Shown piece after piece: positions 10,070 to 21,829 of a stretch of DNA of 64,000 bases (the stretch's first letter is position 1; every line of letters starts with the position of its first letter). The translations under genes and the position numbers were made by a program. The stretch is from Chrysoperla carnea (taxonomy: Eukaryota; Arthropoda; Insecta; Neuroptera; Chrysopidae), in contig NC_058337.1 of the NCBI RefSeq assembly GCF_905475395.1, positions 11,768,983 to 11,832,982 of the forward strand. Reading direction: 5' to 3'. The notes beneath the pieces were generated by a model, which saw only the letters and a program-made list of their open reading frames with translations, searched no databases and had not been told where the DNA came from.

Positions 10070-12010
10070 CTTAGACAGAAGTTATTGAAATGGTTTATCA
10101 ATTTCCGATAAGACGTAGCTCTAAAAGAAACCTTTGACCAAGTCGTAGATCAAGTACTAACTGTAATGTATTTGTGTCCTAATCAAAATCTATCTTTTAT
10201 ACATTTTAATAATAATACAATTTTCTTTTTATGAATAGCTATATTTTTTTATATTTATGAATATTTTTCTAATCGCTACTATTTTTTCACTTTTGAACAA
10301 TAATTTTATTTTACTAATTCATTTTTGAGGTTGTTATGAAGAAAATGCTATTTAATGACGAACTTTTTTAAAAATTGACAGTTAATTCTTCATAGGCAAG
10401 CCTAAACAAAATATGAAATCATTCCGGTTCTTCATTGGTTGAAAAAATATTTGATGACATAATTAGTAGATAGAAACGGCTAGGATTCATTTTGGCAATT
10501 CTTTTATTTTGGACAGAAGCTCAAAATTTATGAATATCTATTCGTTAAGAACGATATTCGAATAAAAATATAAACGAAGACAGTTAAAAAAAATGAGTAG
10601 TACGTCGCCTGACATCCTAAAAAATTATAATTTTCAGGATTTCACGTCTTGTAGAATGCAGAATATTGGAAAACAATGATTTTGCTTTGTTTATTATTTG
10701 GTACAGAAAAATTGCTTAGGTGTGACCTTCACAATACTCTTTCTAATTTCCGCCTTAATAAAATGAGTCGCTAAAATAAACCCTGACCCTAAAGGCCTAG
10801 ACTTATGATAAGTGCCTTGAAAAATATAGTACTAAACTTTATAAAAATTGTAGTTTGTAGTTTCCAAAGATTACTTTTTCATTTAAATTTAATGTATGAC
10901 TTTATAATTCCTATAATTTATTGAAAAAAATTGTCATTTATTAATTATATTATGAATTACAATACAAATATTAATAAATAAAAATAGCAAAGGAATAAAA
11001 TAGTGATATAATATTTAATGCAATATTTGTGAGAAAATGATTGAATGGAATTGCTTAAAAATATTTTTTAAAAGTTTGCTTTGAAAGAAAAAAGTCAAAA
11101 GTTACTCACATTAGCGGTCTCTTGCGCACATATGGGTTAATAAAAGAGAACAAGGTTGTTATGAAAAGCTAAAACTTAATAAATCTTTTCTGAGAAGTAC
11201 ATGGAATTGCCTTTCCGATTATAATACAAAAGTTTTGAGAGGGAGTAAAATATTTTTCTCGCCTCCGGACAGAAAGTGTCAAATTTTTGCCCACTGTGCA
11301 AAACGAGTTACCGCTTTTCTCCTCCGTCGGGGAGAAAAATAGTATACACACCACGGGAGCAAGTAAAGAATGTCTCAAATCTCTTGTTTGTCATAAAATG
11401 AATATTATCACTTATAGTATCTTTCAATCAGTCAAAGTAGATATTTTCGGCGTAAAAACAATTTCTAAAGATGTAACCTCGTGATGACGCTTGAGGCTGG
11501 CTTTAATCGACAAATTAGGTTTTACCTAGCTGATAAAAATAAAGTACAGCGTCAGCGTCAAATTGTAAAAGACAAATTTTAAAACCAGCGCCGAATTGTA
11601 AAAACTAGTTCAATGATCTGGATTATTCATATCAATGCTTTAGTATTTTACTATTTAGTACCGCAATAAGTGGCCGTGGTTCGAAAATTCAACCGTTTTC
11701 TCACCTAAAAAAATGCATTTTACTTAATAAGTTTGATGACTATAAGGCTGCCATTTACAATAAAATTTTGCCTTTGATACAAACATACAAACTTTTAAAA
11801 CAAAAGTAGAAAATAAGTTTTTTACTATTTGTAGCAATTTTTCATATAGAGAACATAAAACTGTATCTTAAAAAATAAAAATTAAATAATTGCAAGCATT
11901 TATATTATATATTGTATCAATAATTTTGTACATGAATTGATTATTATTAATATTTCAAATGTTAATAAAAATTGAAAGTGTTTTATTATTTTCCCAACCG
12001 TTTCACTTAA
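10070..12010. other. intergenic, no supported gene
   Basis: AT-rich. Two short overlapping opposite-strand frames at 11169-11484 look like chance: their composition is unremarkable and they lack a family motif. Confidence 0.5.
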
Positions 12011-12013
12011 CCA

Positions 12014-12310
12014 GGCCCGTGCGCACGAAGGATTTCCGTGAAATTTGGGGCGACGAAGTTAAACTTCTGGCAGTTTTATCTGTCACAACAGCGACAAATG
12101 AACACTCCTAACTTTAAAAGTCTGAAGTTTGGCTAAATGGATTTGCCTCGCTTAATTTACATCGCGGTATAGAGGTCGATGCGCACAGAGTTTTGGAAAA
12201 GTTTTTTTCTGTATCTCGCAGAATTAACTTATTGAAAAATAGTAAATGAATATCAAATTTTGGCCTAATAAAATGTTTTTTCTTACTCGAAAGAAGAGTT
12301 TCTTGTTTTA
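12014..12310 (+). pseudogene. hAT transposase C-terminal remnant, copy 1
   Basis: Broken reading frames on the + strand give LLAVLSVTTATNEHS and, after a gap, FASLNLHRGIEVDAHRVLEK followed by SRRI. These match the C-terminal dimerisation region of hAT transposases of the P52rIPK/ZMYM-like group. The same stretch recurs at 47753-48190. The left end CAGGCCCGTGCGCACGA also recurs there, so this looks like an internally deleted relative. Stops and deletions make it dead. Confidence 0.7.
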
Positions 12311-12354
12311 ATTAACTTTATGGCCTAACATATGAACCAAAGTTTGAACAATAT

Positions 12355-12775
12355 ATGGTACATACATATATGTACCTGTGTGTGTGAATAACTGATATTC
12401 CCATATAACACATACTATAATGTTATAACCTAGGTTATAACATTATAGTATACCTATTTGGCGCCCTCATGGCGCGTAAACAGTGATGTTTACGGAAAAA
12501 ATGCTTCAAACAAAAGTTGTTTATATTTTTATAAGGAAAATTTTAACATATTTACATTTACAAACTTTTGTTCTATCTCAAACGATTTACCAATGTGTAT
12601 CTCTAACGGCTTATCAATACACAAGACCCAAATAACCTGCGTTGCTCATTTACCAACTCAATTTCACTTTTTACGTCCTGAACACGGTATACAAATTTCA
12701 GCTTGATATTTCTTTTCGTTTTTAAGACAAACGAGAACGTTTTCAGTTATCCGTCTGCTCGTCTGTTCGAAAATT
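12355..12775 (-). mobile_element. ATACCATG...CACTTG family, degenerate copy (minus)
   Basis: A diverged minus-orientation copy: GGTAAACAGTGATGTTTAC-like, AACTTTTGTTCTATCTC and ACTTTTTACGTCCTGA are all recognisable. It contains a perfect 40-bp palindrome at 12412-12451. The outer ends are lost. Confidence 0.8.
12412..12451. repeat. perfect 40-bp palindrome
   Basis: The left half ATACTATAATGTTATAACCT is followed directly by its exact reverse complement, with no spacer. Other family copies have only one half-like ATACTATAATG here, so it arose by inverted duplication within this copy. Confidence 0.92.
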
Positions 12776-12779
12776 CAAT

Positions 12780-14080
12780 ACTACATGTTTTATTTCTGTC
12801 GCTCAAATTACCAAATTTGTTTTGATAATTTACGTTACCGATACGTAATTTAATGAGCTTCTTATGACATCAACTATTATGATTAAGAATGGACCAACGA
12901 TTTTCTGGGAATTCGCCCAGTTTTGGATACAGAAAATTTTTTAGAAAAAAATTCTGATTACGAATACTTGTTTACTTGAAATTATAGGAGGATGCAGATT
13001 GACTAAAAGGCATGTGTAAGATATAATCCACATAAGGAATTATATTGTCTATGATTTTATACAAAATAGAATGGACACTAAAACGTTACATCATTTTTTC
13101 AACGTGAATTCTTACACGAGCAACTTCATAAATCTCTTCTATTTATTGCTGGATAAACTCTTTTATTATTTTTAGAAATGGTGGCATGACTATGTCACAA
13201 TTTTTTGCCCACTTCCATTAATTGTAATTGTTGATTTTATCTCTGAGATTCCCTTTTCCACTAAAAATACATCGCCTTTGTCTAATTTTTCTATTATAAA
13301 CCAAATTAAATTATTTAATTATGAGTTACTTTTCCACCCACCAGCTACTTTAGCTTTAAAACATACGAATCCACTGGGGATGATTACAATCAGTACGTTC
13401 GCTGTAAAAGCTTTTTTTTATAATGCGAATAACAATAAACGCGATTGTCTACAGAAGCCGGAACTTCGATTATAAATTCGGTTCAATCCTATAATCTCTA
13501 GCCTGGCTAACAATATTTGGACATTGTTGCATGAACAACATCTCTCCCTGACCCAAAATATTAAATTTGCTATTGCTATTTGCTTTGTCTAATTCTTCTA
13601 AAATAAAATAAAAAAAACTCGTGACATAGTTATTCTGTGAACACTAAATTTCACACTTTTACTTTAGAACAATGAAAATTGAAAATTATTGAAAGTTGCA
13701 CCAGCTAAATCAATCATCTTTGTCTTCGGTTTCAGTTGAATGATTGAAAAAAATTTTGTTAGGAATGCCACATTCCTTGTCGCTATATTTCTTTCTACGT
13801 TTTATAATTTTGCTGTTTTTAATTTATGAATGGAAAAATGTGTAATCACAAACATCGAAACTCGGTTGACGAATTTTTTCCTGTAATCATGTCAGCAAAT
13901 GCTACGGGTCACGCTTATTGAGATTTCGGGTCCATTGCAAAAATTCTTTAAGTTAGATAAGGTAAGGCACTCAATGTTCGATGGGAAAACGTAATTTCGC
14001 TTCAAATTGCGATTTCGAAAATCGGACCCATTACAATAACTTCCTACATTGGGCAATTAATAAATACGGCTATTCAAATA
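12780..14080. other. intergenic, no supported gene
   Basis: AT-rich sequence with scattered short frames (for example 13278-13475) that lack family motifs. No repeat family was recognised with confidence. Confidence 0.45.
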
Positions 14081-14084
14081 CTAC

Positions 14085-14291
14085 ATTAAAATAGCAAAAC
14101 GCCATGTAAAGCTGCCTTTTTGGTATATTATTTGGACCCCTTAGGGTAGTGTGAAACTATATTTACCAAAGAACAAAAAGTTTTGCTCCAAACTTTTTTT
14201 CGCCTGTAAAACGTAGTTCAAACTCCCGCAAGGGGTTCTGATAAGTAACATACCAAAACAGCAGCTTTACATCCCGTTTTGCGATCTTAGT
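14085..14291. mobile_element. miniature inverted-repeat element
   Basis: Arms of about 70 bp: TAGCAAAACGCCATGTAAAG with GCTGC...TTTGGTAT on the left and the matching reverse complement on the right, both running through ACCCCTT. Total about 205 bp, non-coding. Confidence 0.75.
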
Positions 14292-15067
14292 ATTTTTTTA
14301 CAAAACTTTACTGGCGTAAGAAATATTTAAATTAATAAAGATTTAAAAACGATTATCAATTCTTGAAAGTAATATAAAACTACCTCATATATTTTTATAT
14401 TTTCAATTTACATTTGATTCAAACTAGTTTTTCTTTATTAATGAAATTATACTATATTTTTCTATTTAAGGTCATCTTATTCAGATATTAAAATATAAAT
14501 CGTTGGCTACATCGGTTCAGTGATCAGAAAAAAATTTTTACTTCAAAATGACTTGGTAGATAGGTATCTGCTAAGCTATTTAGATAATAAATGTAAAAGT
14601 ATATAAAAATTGTACATTGCATAACCTTCTTGCATACATATGCATGCATCAAATAACAAAATTTCTAGTTTTTAATAATTATAGAAAAAAATTGATGTGA
14701 TTATTGAAAGGGAAATTACTTTATTATTATTTATATTTAAAAAAAAACATAAATTATTAGTTGTAGTCCGATATTACTTTATACGCATACGAGTATTGTA
14801 AGTAAAACAGTAAATTTTTATAAATTCCAAGGTAAACCTGACCACGCTTCGCTGTGGAACAATCTCATAATGTAAAAATTAGGGAAATAATCTTATATAT
14901 TTAAACGAGCAATTCTTGTATATATATTTTTACGATCTTGGAAATGGCTCCAACGATTTTCATGAAAATGAGTATGTAGGGGTTTTTTGGGGCGATAAGT
15001 CGATCCAACAAGGTTTCATTTTAAAAAAACGTCGTTTTATTCGTTTTTTCATGAAAAACTGAAACCG

Positions 15068-15175
15068 GCAATGCAAATTATAACTCTTCTTGACATCTAT
15101 TGGTGTATATCGTAGTTAATGAAATACAATGCAAATTATAACTCTTCCTGACATCTATTGGTGTATCGTAGTTAA
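15068..15175. repeat. direct tandem pair, about 55 bp
   Basis: Two adjacent near-identical units begin CAATGCAAATTATAACTCTT, run through GACATCTATTGGTGTAT and end TCGTAGTTAATGA. They lie inside the Helitron-like element. Confidence 0.85.
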
Positions 15176-15349
15176 TGATTCAAATTGGTATTTGTGTGGA
15201 GACATTTAAAACGGTCTTCTATTAGTGATAAAATTTGTGTCTTTTTAAGAATACCGAGCTCGGTCATCCAGATATTGTGAATATAAAATAGGGAAAAAGT
15301 GTATTAATATTTTTTTTCTCGATAATTTATACTACGTCGGCGAACATAA

Positions 15350-16045
15350 TATACTCCAATCATTTTAGAGTTTCATCTCGGAATCTAATGAAATAAGATG
15401 AATTTTTGTAAAAACCATTATTTTAATAGTGAAAATGTTGTCTCAAAAGTCACATATGGCCATGTGTTGAACCGTTGAACCGTTTTTTTAAATAGAGGGC
15501 AAAAGATGATGCTCTCAGCTTAACGTACTTCAGTGCTGGGTCACTATTTATATATATATATAATGTATTAAATAATTATTAGTATTTACTATTTAGTGAA
15601 TAATTCAGTAAAAATACTGCAAAATAGACAAGGTCAATCGTGAATCCGATTATGCTATTTTTTTACTTAATTATTCATTAAATACTACTTCAATAATTAT
15701 TTATTACCTTATATTTATAAATATTGACGCTGCACTAAGGTACGTATAGCTAAATACTCTTTCTTCTGCGCCATTTATTTCAAAAACGGTCAAACGTATA
15801 AAAAAAACTAAAAATTTGTAGAGAATTTTATCCTCTACAACTTTTATAATAAATGTTAATACGATTGAAGGCAAAGAAAATGAAGTAATTATTCTAAAAA
15901 AAACTAATTTTCGCGCCTTTGACCCTGAATATCAACGGGCGTGACCATACGTGACTTTGGAGACAACATTTGTGCTATCAAAATAAACGTTTGTACAAAA
16001 ATTCAGCTTATTTCGTTAGATTCCGAGGTTGACCATTTTCTTTTT
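15350..16045. repeat. long imperfect inverted repeat, about 85-bp arms
   Basis: The left arm at about 15374-15462 (GGAATCTAATGAAATAAG... to CACATATGGCC) pairs with the right arm at about 15948-16030, judged near 80% by eye. A smaller inverted pair (about 15568-15613 with 15655-15703) lies between them. It may be an element nested in the Helitron-like one, or part of it. Confidence 0.7.
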
Positions 16046-16509
16046 GGCTAAGATGATCGGGTCAGTTTTTGGAATGAAGGGAAACCCGGTATTAGGCCCG
16101 TTATTAGCTGGAAATTATTAAATTCGATGATATTATTATTTATGACTTTTATCCAAATCTCAGAAAACGCATGCAATTTTGCGTTTCCGTGGGAACTTCG
16201 AAATAAAAAGTATATAAAAACACTTAAATAAAAAGAAAACGTCTAAGAAGTTCAACTCAAATCATCGAGTAGTTTCCGAGTTTTGTGGATACAAACATAC
16301 GGATGCTCAACTTTTATATAAAGATTATGTGTCCCAAGAGAAGGTTATAACACGGTAATATTTGTTTTTAAAGTTGAAATTGCCCAGCGAGGCGGGTGGA
16401 TAACTACTAGTATTTATATATTTTTTTTAAAAGTAGTTAGAGGAGATACATATTTCACACCCTTCCTACACAAAGTTTTACTACATCTCGTTTAACTTTT
16501 ACAGATATC

Positions 16510-16980
16510 GATAGGTTTGTTTACAAGTGTGGATCAATTTTTGATATTTCACGAAGCTGGTTCTTGTTTTATAAGTGACCATATTCCAATTTTGCCTCAA
16601 TGTGTTGATTACGGTAACGATTGTACCGCAGTCGAACAGCAGAGCTGCTATTAACATCACTTTGCTCATGTTTGACTTTATTTGCAGTTGGCGGCATGGT
16701 TCAACTTAATCCGACAGGAGATAGATTTTCTACTTCATTTTAGTGATATGAGCCCACCTTTCAACAATGTTGATGTGATTGATTAAATCCTCAAACTTGC
16801 CATTCTCTTTCACAAATGATAGACAATAATTCAGACGTTCTACTTTATTTTTCTCTTTTACAAGTGGTTTCAAGAAATGGAAATGTCTCCTAATTTTACC
16901 AATTTTTAGCAACCTCCATATCGAGGTACGCGGAATTTCAATTGCAAATGATAAGGACCTCAGTGTAACCCTTTTCTTTT
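16510..16980 (-). pseudogene. mariner-like transposase remnant (non-mariner DDxD lineage)
   Basis: In shifting minus frames the family motifs appear in order: SFAIEIPRTSIWRLLKIGKI with RRH (second helix-turn-helix), LKPLVKEKNKVERLNYCLSF, INHINIVERWAHITK (the first catalytic block, normally hIDEKWF), KVMLIAALLF and GKIGIWSLIKQEPA. This layout matches the mariner-like lineage known from plants and some animals, not the DD34D mariner at 6653. The first catalytic Asp has become Val, and stops separate the blocks, so it is dead. Confidence 0.82.
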
Positions 16981-17124
16981 ATAATCAACTACTTGAACAT
17001 TGTCACAATTAGACTCAAAACTACTGAACCAATTTTGATGAAATTTTTACAACTTCAAATAATAACAACAAATTAAACAAGCTTTTGTTTTTCTTCGCGA
17101 AAGCGTTGATAGTGTCATCGATAT

Positions 17125-17590
17125 TCAGATGAGTAGAAGAGCTAGCCCGAGTAATCTTTCTTGTACCATTGAGGCACACAACCAAGATTTTCCCCCGCGA
17201 AGTGTGGAAAACAATCTCTCTGCGGTAGCTATGCTGGTGGGAAGAGTTTGTAAGGATATTTTTATATTAAGGTACAAATTTTGGTCGCATACTTCAAGGA
17301 GATGAGCTACCGACTCTGGTATGGCGGAATTGTTTTCACATTCAGTTTTCCATTTGGCCATCCAGAGTCGGTATTCATTTATAACAGTTGGTTCACTATC
17401 ATTAATGAATCTCCGGTACCTCTGAACCACTTTTTTACTGCCCGGATATCGATATCCAAGTCCTCGACAACAACATTTGGTGCAGGTAGTAAATTTTTCA
17501 ACTGAATTTGGTCAAATACCCTCAGAGACAGTCTTTGTCCTAAATCATTGATAATGGAATCTAATAGGGACTTCGCTAGGATTTTTTCGA
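17125..17590 (-). pseudogene. hAT transposase C-terminal fragment
   Basis: The minus strand codes AKSLLDSIINDLGQRLSLRV and so on to VEDLDIDIRAVKK, then a one-base frameshift in an A-run near 17430, then QRYRRFINDSEPTVINEYRL up to the dimerisation motif LPTSIATAERLFSTLRGGKS and LLGLALL. This is the C-terminal third of a hAT transposase of the P52rIPK-like group. The catalytic core is absent. It adjoins the mariner-like remnant on the same strand but belongs to another superfamily. Confidence 0.88.
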
Positions 17591-17599
17591 TTTTTGGAA

Positions 17600-18480
17600 T
17601 TTACATGTCTTGAAACGAATTTTCAAACCTAAAATAGTTCCCCTAAAAATTATCAGATGGTATTTTAGTATGAAATAAGGAACAAAAGACTAACTATTTG
17701 CGGCGATTCTTTGTTTGTTTGTTTGTTTTTTTTTTTTTTAATTTTATTAAATCATAAGTCTATTAAGGTCATACTCGTATGGGTGGATCCACCACTGGTT
17801 TTGGCAAAAAAAGTTACATTACGAAAAATTTAAATAAATTGAATAATTATTCGTTGCTTACAGGCATATTTTTTTCTTTTGGTATGTATGTGATGGTATT
17901 ACGCAAAAAGTACAAAAAAATCATATTGATTTGGTATTTGATTAATAGCGTGATGACAAAAATCTTGTCATAATAATTTTCATATGTTGTTTGTGATTCT
18001 GTGAAATTTGATTTCATATAATTAATTATATTATACTAAATTTTTTTATGGATATAATCACCATTATATGTTTTATTTGAAATAAAATTTTTTTATAGCT
18101 ATCTTGTTTTTTGAACATGTTTTTTTTTCTAATTCTTAATGATCATATAATAAATATAATATTTTAAAAAAAGGGCCAAAGCGCAATTTGTATGAGGCCT
18201 GCGTTGACGGATATGCAACCAGTAACATTAACGAAAAGTAGAATTTCGGCTTACACATGAGAAAAATAGCAGCCAGTTAGCTGTTAGGATAACATGGAGA
18301 CTACAATGTTGCAAGGGTATGTATCATAGAGAAGAAAATAATTTATTATTATCGTCAGATTACAATTAGATAACAAAATTAATATACTAAAACATCTTGA
18401 AAAGTACAGTGCTTAACATAAACTTGACCAATACATACCATGATCTTATAATTAAATCTTCGAAAATATACAAATTAGAA
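17600..18480. other. intergenic, T-rich, no supported gene
   Basis: It contains (GTTT)n at 17711-17730 and long T runs. The frame at 17779-17973 is AT-driven and lacks any recognisable domain. Confidence 0.45.
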
Positions 18481-18482
18481 TT

Positions 18483-18928
18483 GGCAACAGAGTGAAATCC
18501 ACCTCTCATAGATGATTGAGAAGGATAATAAATGACGAAGCATGATTATTAATGCGCATGTTTTAATATATAATATAATATTCTGGCGCGTATTTAAAAA
18601 ATAATAATTGCCATTTAATAAATATTATTTAATAATTAAACTTTACTAACCTGTGATATATGTCTACTTTAAAATATTCCTTGCAAATAAAACAATATCT
18701 AACCAGTTTTTAGAACTTTTATACAGAATTAATTAAACAAACAGTAACTATTGAAGCAGCTGACTTCTGTCAATACGATCATGCGCATTGAATACCATGC
18801 TCTGTTATTGCGTTTCTCTGTCAGATGTTTGAATATTGTGTTGTTGTCTTTGTTAATCTTCTCTGTGAAGCAAAAATGTACATACTTGATACACGATAGG
18901 CCTATCTAGTAATAGATGATCTAAGAAT
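18483..18928 (-). repeat. dispersed repeat copy B (possible solo LTR)
   Basis: It pairs with 9630-10065 in the same orientation over nearly its full length, with an extra ATAAATATTATTTA insertion near 18620. The shared segments GCGCATTGAATACCATGCTC and GAAGCAGCTGACTTC make the match unambiguous. Confidence 0.7.
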
Positions 18929-19167
18929 GAAATACATCGAAATTTATTAACATAATTACATTGTTTAAGAAATGGGAAAAGAAAATAAAAAAACACTAGC
19001 TGTTAAACCCGCTTCGCTGGGTTGTTTTTGCACATTTAAATATCAAAATTGTTAAATGAAAGACTTTTTTTTTAATTCTCTGTGTGTGTACGGAACAGTA
19101 AGATTTTTTTGGCCGATCCCAATATTATGTCTACACTCTCTGTGTGTACGGAAAAGTAAGGGAAAGA

Positions 19168-19520
19168 TCGATAGAAACCCATGGAACATTCCAGATTATT
19201 CGAGAAAGTTCTAAAAAATTCGATAGAAATCCATAGAACATTCCAGAATGTTCGAGAAAATTCTAGAAAATTCGATAGAAATCCATAGAACATTCCAGAA
19301 TGTTTGAGAAAATTCTAGAAAATTCGACAGAAACCCATGGAACATTCCAGATTGTTCGAGAAAGTTTGATAAAATTCAATAAAAATCCATACAACATTCG
19401 AGAATATTCGAGAAAGTTCTAGAAAATTCGATAGAAATCCATAGAACATTCCAGAATGTTCGAGAAAATTCTAGAAAATTCGATAGAAATCCATGGAACA
19501 TTCCAGAATTTTCGAGAAAA
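19168..19520. repeat. 52-bp minisatellite, about seven units
   Basis: The unit has the form CGATAGAAATCCATAGAACA, TTCCAGAATG, TTCGAGAAAATTCTAGAAAA, TT. Units abut without spacers and differ by several substitutions. A 73-codon minus frame through it is repeat-derived. Confidence 0.92.
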
Positions 19521-19700
19521 ATCGAAAGACATTTGCGCCAGTAGCGCCACCTAGTGAAAATTGTACTATTGACAGTGGCGCCATCTATTGAAAATTATTA
19601 GAACTAAAAAATCGAAAGACATTTGCGTCAGTAGCGCCATCTAGTGAAAATTGTACTATTGACAGTGGCGCCATCTATTGAAAATTATTAGAACTATTTT
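19515..19700. repeat. about 93-bp direct pair
   Basis: Two nearly identical units start AAATCGAAAGACATTTGCG and contain GTAGCGCCA and GACAGTGGCGCCATCTATTG. Their GC content is higher than the surroundings. Confidence 0.92.
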
Positions 19701-19732
19701 TAATCTATTTTCTATGAATTCCTAGATCATTT

Positions 19733-19797
19733 TTAATTCCACCCCCACCAAACTCCCTTATTCACAATGCACCCCCACCAAACTCCCTTATTCACAA
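19733..19797. repeat. 30-bp direct pair (C-rich)
   Basis: Two tandem copies of CACCCCCACCAAACTCCCTT plus ATTCACAATG. Part of the minus Helitron-like element. Confidence 0.88.
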
Positions 19798-20277
19798 TGG
19801 GAGCCTAAGGGCTACCCAATGACATAATCCCCTACCGAAGGTCAATGGTTAGTTTTAGGGAAAATCGGGGACATACAAACAAACACTCTCTTTTTATATA
19901 TATATATAGATTGATCTCAAAAACTAAGCTTAAATTGAATTAAAAAGCCATCTCTAAAAATAAGTCAGATCACACCGAGTCAGTTGTATTTCGAGCAATG
20001 TTGTATTGATTCCTGCGAAGAGTTATTGCAAAATTATTGAAAGAACGATTTTGAAGAGATTTGGAAAAAGGTTTGGATAGTAGAAGACAATATTTTTGAA
20101 ATTTTCTCATTTTCGCAAGTTTATTAATTAATTCTGTATTTGTTTTAAAAGAAGATTGATAGAAAAAGTAGATAGATGAATAAAAAGTAATTAGTTATTT
20201 GTTAAAGGTTATTTGTATCAGTTATTTATCAATTAACGCATGGAATTTTGATAGAAAATTCAGATTTTTAATTAATC

Positions 20278-20355
20278 CGTCAGCACTTGGGTTATGAGCA
20301 TTTTTCACACGCTCGATTTAAAACGTACTTTTTATTTTTCTAATGGTATATGTGG
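20278..20355 (+). repeat. short dispersed repeat, partner at 41012-41093
   Basis: CGTCAGCACTTGGGTTATGA, TCACACGCT and AATGGTATATGTG recur in order and spacing at 41012-41093. Fragment of an unassigned family. Confidence 0.7.
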
Positions 20356-20592
20356 TTTTCAAATGGTAGGAATGTGTTAGTTTTGAGTTATTCGATTGAA
20401 AATATTTCTCTTAACTGTTTGAGCAAAATAATGAGCGTAAAGACAGCACTAACATTTAAATTGATTCAAATTTTGGCGTATTTCAATTTTCACTTTATTT
20501 ATTCGAACGTTACAGTCAAATTGATCGCATGCTTTGATTATGTTATTAGTGTTAGCCTTAAGCGCATTCGTGAAGAAAGGCATATTTATTAG

Positions 20593-21277
20593 AATTGAAC
20601 ACAAACAAACTAGGGTTATTAAAATATTATCATGGTAGGTGGATGATGCAGTGTCAATGAAAATGAATATATTAGAGCTATGAACAAAATATCAACACAA
20701 CTTACATTGCTTTTACCTAAAAATTTTTCTCACATTATATATTTTTACAATATACATGCAGAGCTAAGGCAGTTGTCTGTCTGTAAAACGGTTAATTAAA
20801 ATAAATGTACATATGTAAATATGACACTGGTACATGCAATATAGGAATTCATTATAAGAATCGCTATTAAACAATTTGGATGAAATTCATTAGCACTGTG
20901 TCTAGGTATAGTTCAGTTATATTAACGTTTATGAAAAATAAATTGTTAGCACCAGTTTAATGATTGGAAATGTTGAAGGAAGTTATAAGGAATAAAAAAT
21001 AAACCTCTTTACGAGCAGGAAACTTGGATGGTGAAAAAGGGGTGGTAATTTGTATAATTGCGTTTTCTGCTAAAGATGCGGTCAAGATGAATGTCAATAA
21101 CGTCAATGTGTTCAATAGAAAAGTTCTTGATCACGTCAAAATCTAGAACTTTTAAATAAGTCATTTTTAACATAACTTTTAAATTTCCGAAAAACTTTTT
21201 TTCTTTTGATATTATACAAGATCAATGGGATCTATGGTTACTATCTCGCATATATTACTTTAGTTACGCTAATAACC
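20593..21277. other. intergenic, no feature recognised
   Basis: AT-rich sequence with no supported gene or repeat. Confidence 0.45.
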
Positions 21278-21829
21278 AATAGGGAATATTCATGAAATTT
21301 AAATTTGCTTCAAATATTTTTTTTTCCGTAACTTTATTGGCTGGACATTTGAACTAAACCATTATTTTAGTAATTAACATCTTTTTAATTACTTCAAATT
21401 AATTAATAAAAGTACAAATTCAGTGAGAGAAATTCCAATTTCTAAAACGGAAATTATAATTTTAAAACGGGCTTGACGTCATAGTATGTGGCTTGTCATA
21501 CGGTATGGTTGACATACGGTATGGTATTAATTACTTTTATTTTGTATGGTATTACCATGGATATATACTATAATTACTACATACGTGAGTATTACACCTG
21601 TAGTAAACAGTATATTGAACTGTCACCAACTGACAGGTCACATATTAATACGTCATCAACAGAGAGCGTCAAAAGGATTGCGTTTAAACATCTCCAAATT
21701 ATTCTCTATTCTAAGTATTTTTTTACATTTAATTACAGCATTTTTAAACAGTATTTATATTTTTACTTTGTTATAACGGTGTAAGCAATGAATTTAAAAT
21801 ATAAAAAAAAAACATGAATATTCCCTATT
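21278..21829. mobile_element. inverted-repeat element, family AATAGGGAATATTCATG, copy A
   Basis: Seventeen-bp perfect terminal inverted repeats AATAGGGAATATTCATG enclose 552 bp. A second copy in the opposite orientation lies at 60665-61252, sharing internal blocks (GACATTTGAAC/TGTCCAGTC-type, CGTCATCAACAGAGA, TTATAACGGTGTAA). The overlapping frames at 21488-21784 are repeat-derived. Confidence 0.85.

Larger units (their letters stand above)
14891..16410 (+). mobile_element. Helitron-like non-autonomous element
   Basis: It begins A|TCTTATATATTTAAACGAG and ends CTAG|T, so it would sit between an A and a T as Helitrons do. A GC-rich hairpin (CCCAGCGAGGCGGG) lies about 10 bases before the CTAG end, the classical 3' architecture. 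It is 1520 bp with no Rep/helicase frame visible. It contains a direct repeat (15068-15175) and nested inverted repeats (15350-16045). Confidence 0.72.
18996..19910 (-). mobile_element. Helitron-like non-autonomous element (minus)
   Basis: Read on the minus strand it starts A|TCTATATATATATAT, continues AAAAAGAGAGTGTTTG, and ends CTAG|T with a hairpin (AACCCAGCGAAGCGGGTT) about 10 bases before the end. The A/T flanks fit Helitron insertion. Its body consists of tandem repeats (19168-19520, 19515-19700, 19733-19797). No coding frame. Confidence 0.75.

Noticed and set aside
19072..19293. 73-codon minus frame with repeated FLEFSRTFWNV
   Set aside because: It translates the 52-bp minisatellite.
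19168..19520. Possible CRISPR-like array
   Set aside because: Units are contiguous with no spacers and diverge between copies; a eukaryotic minisatellite.
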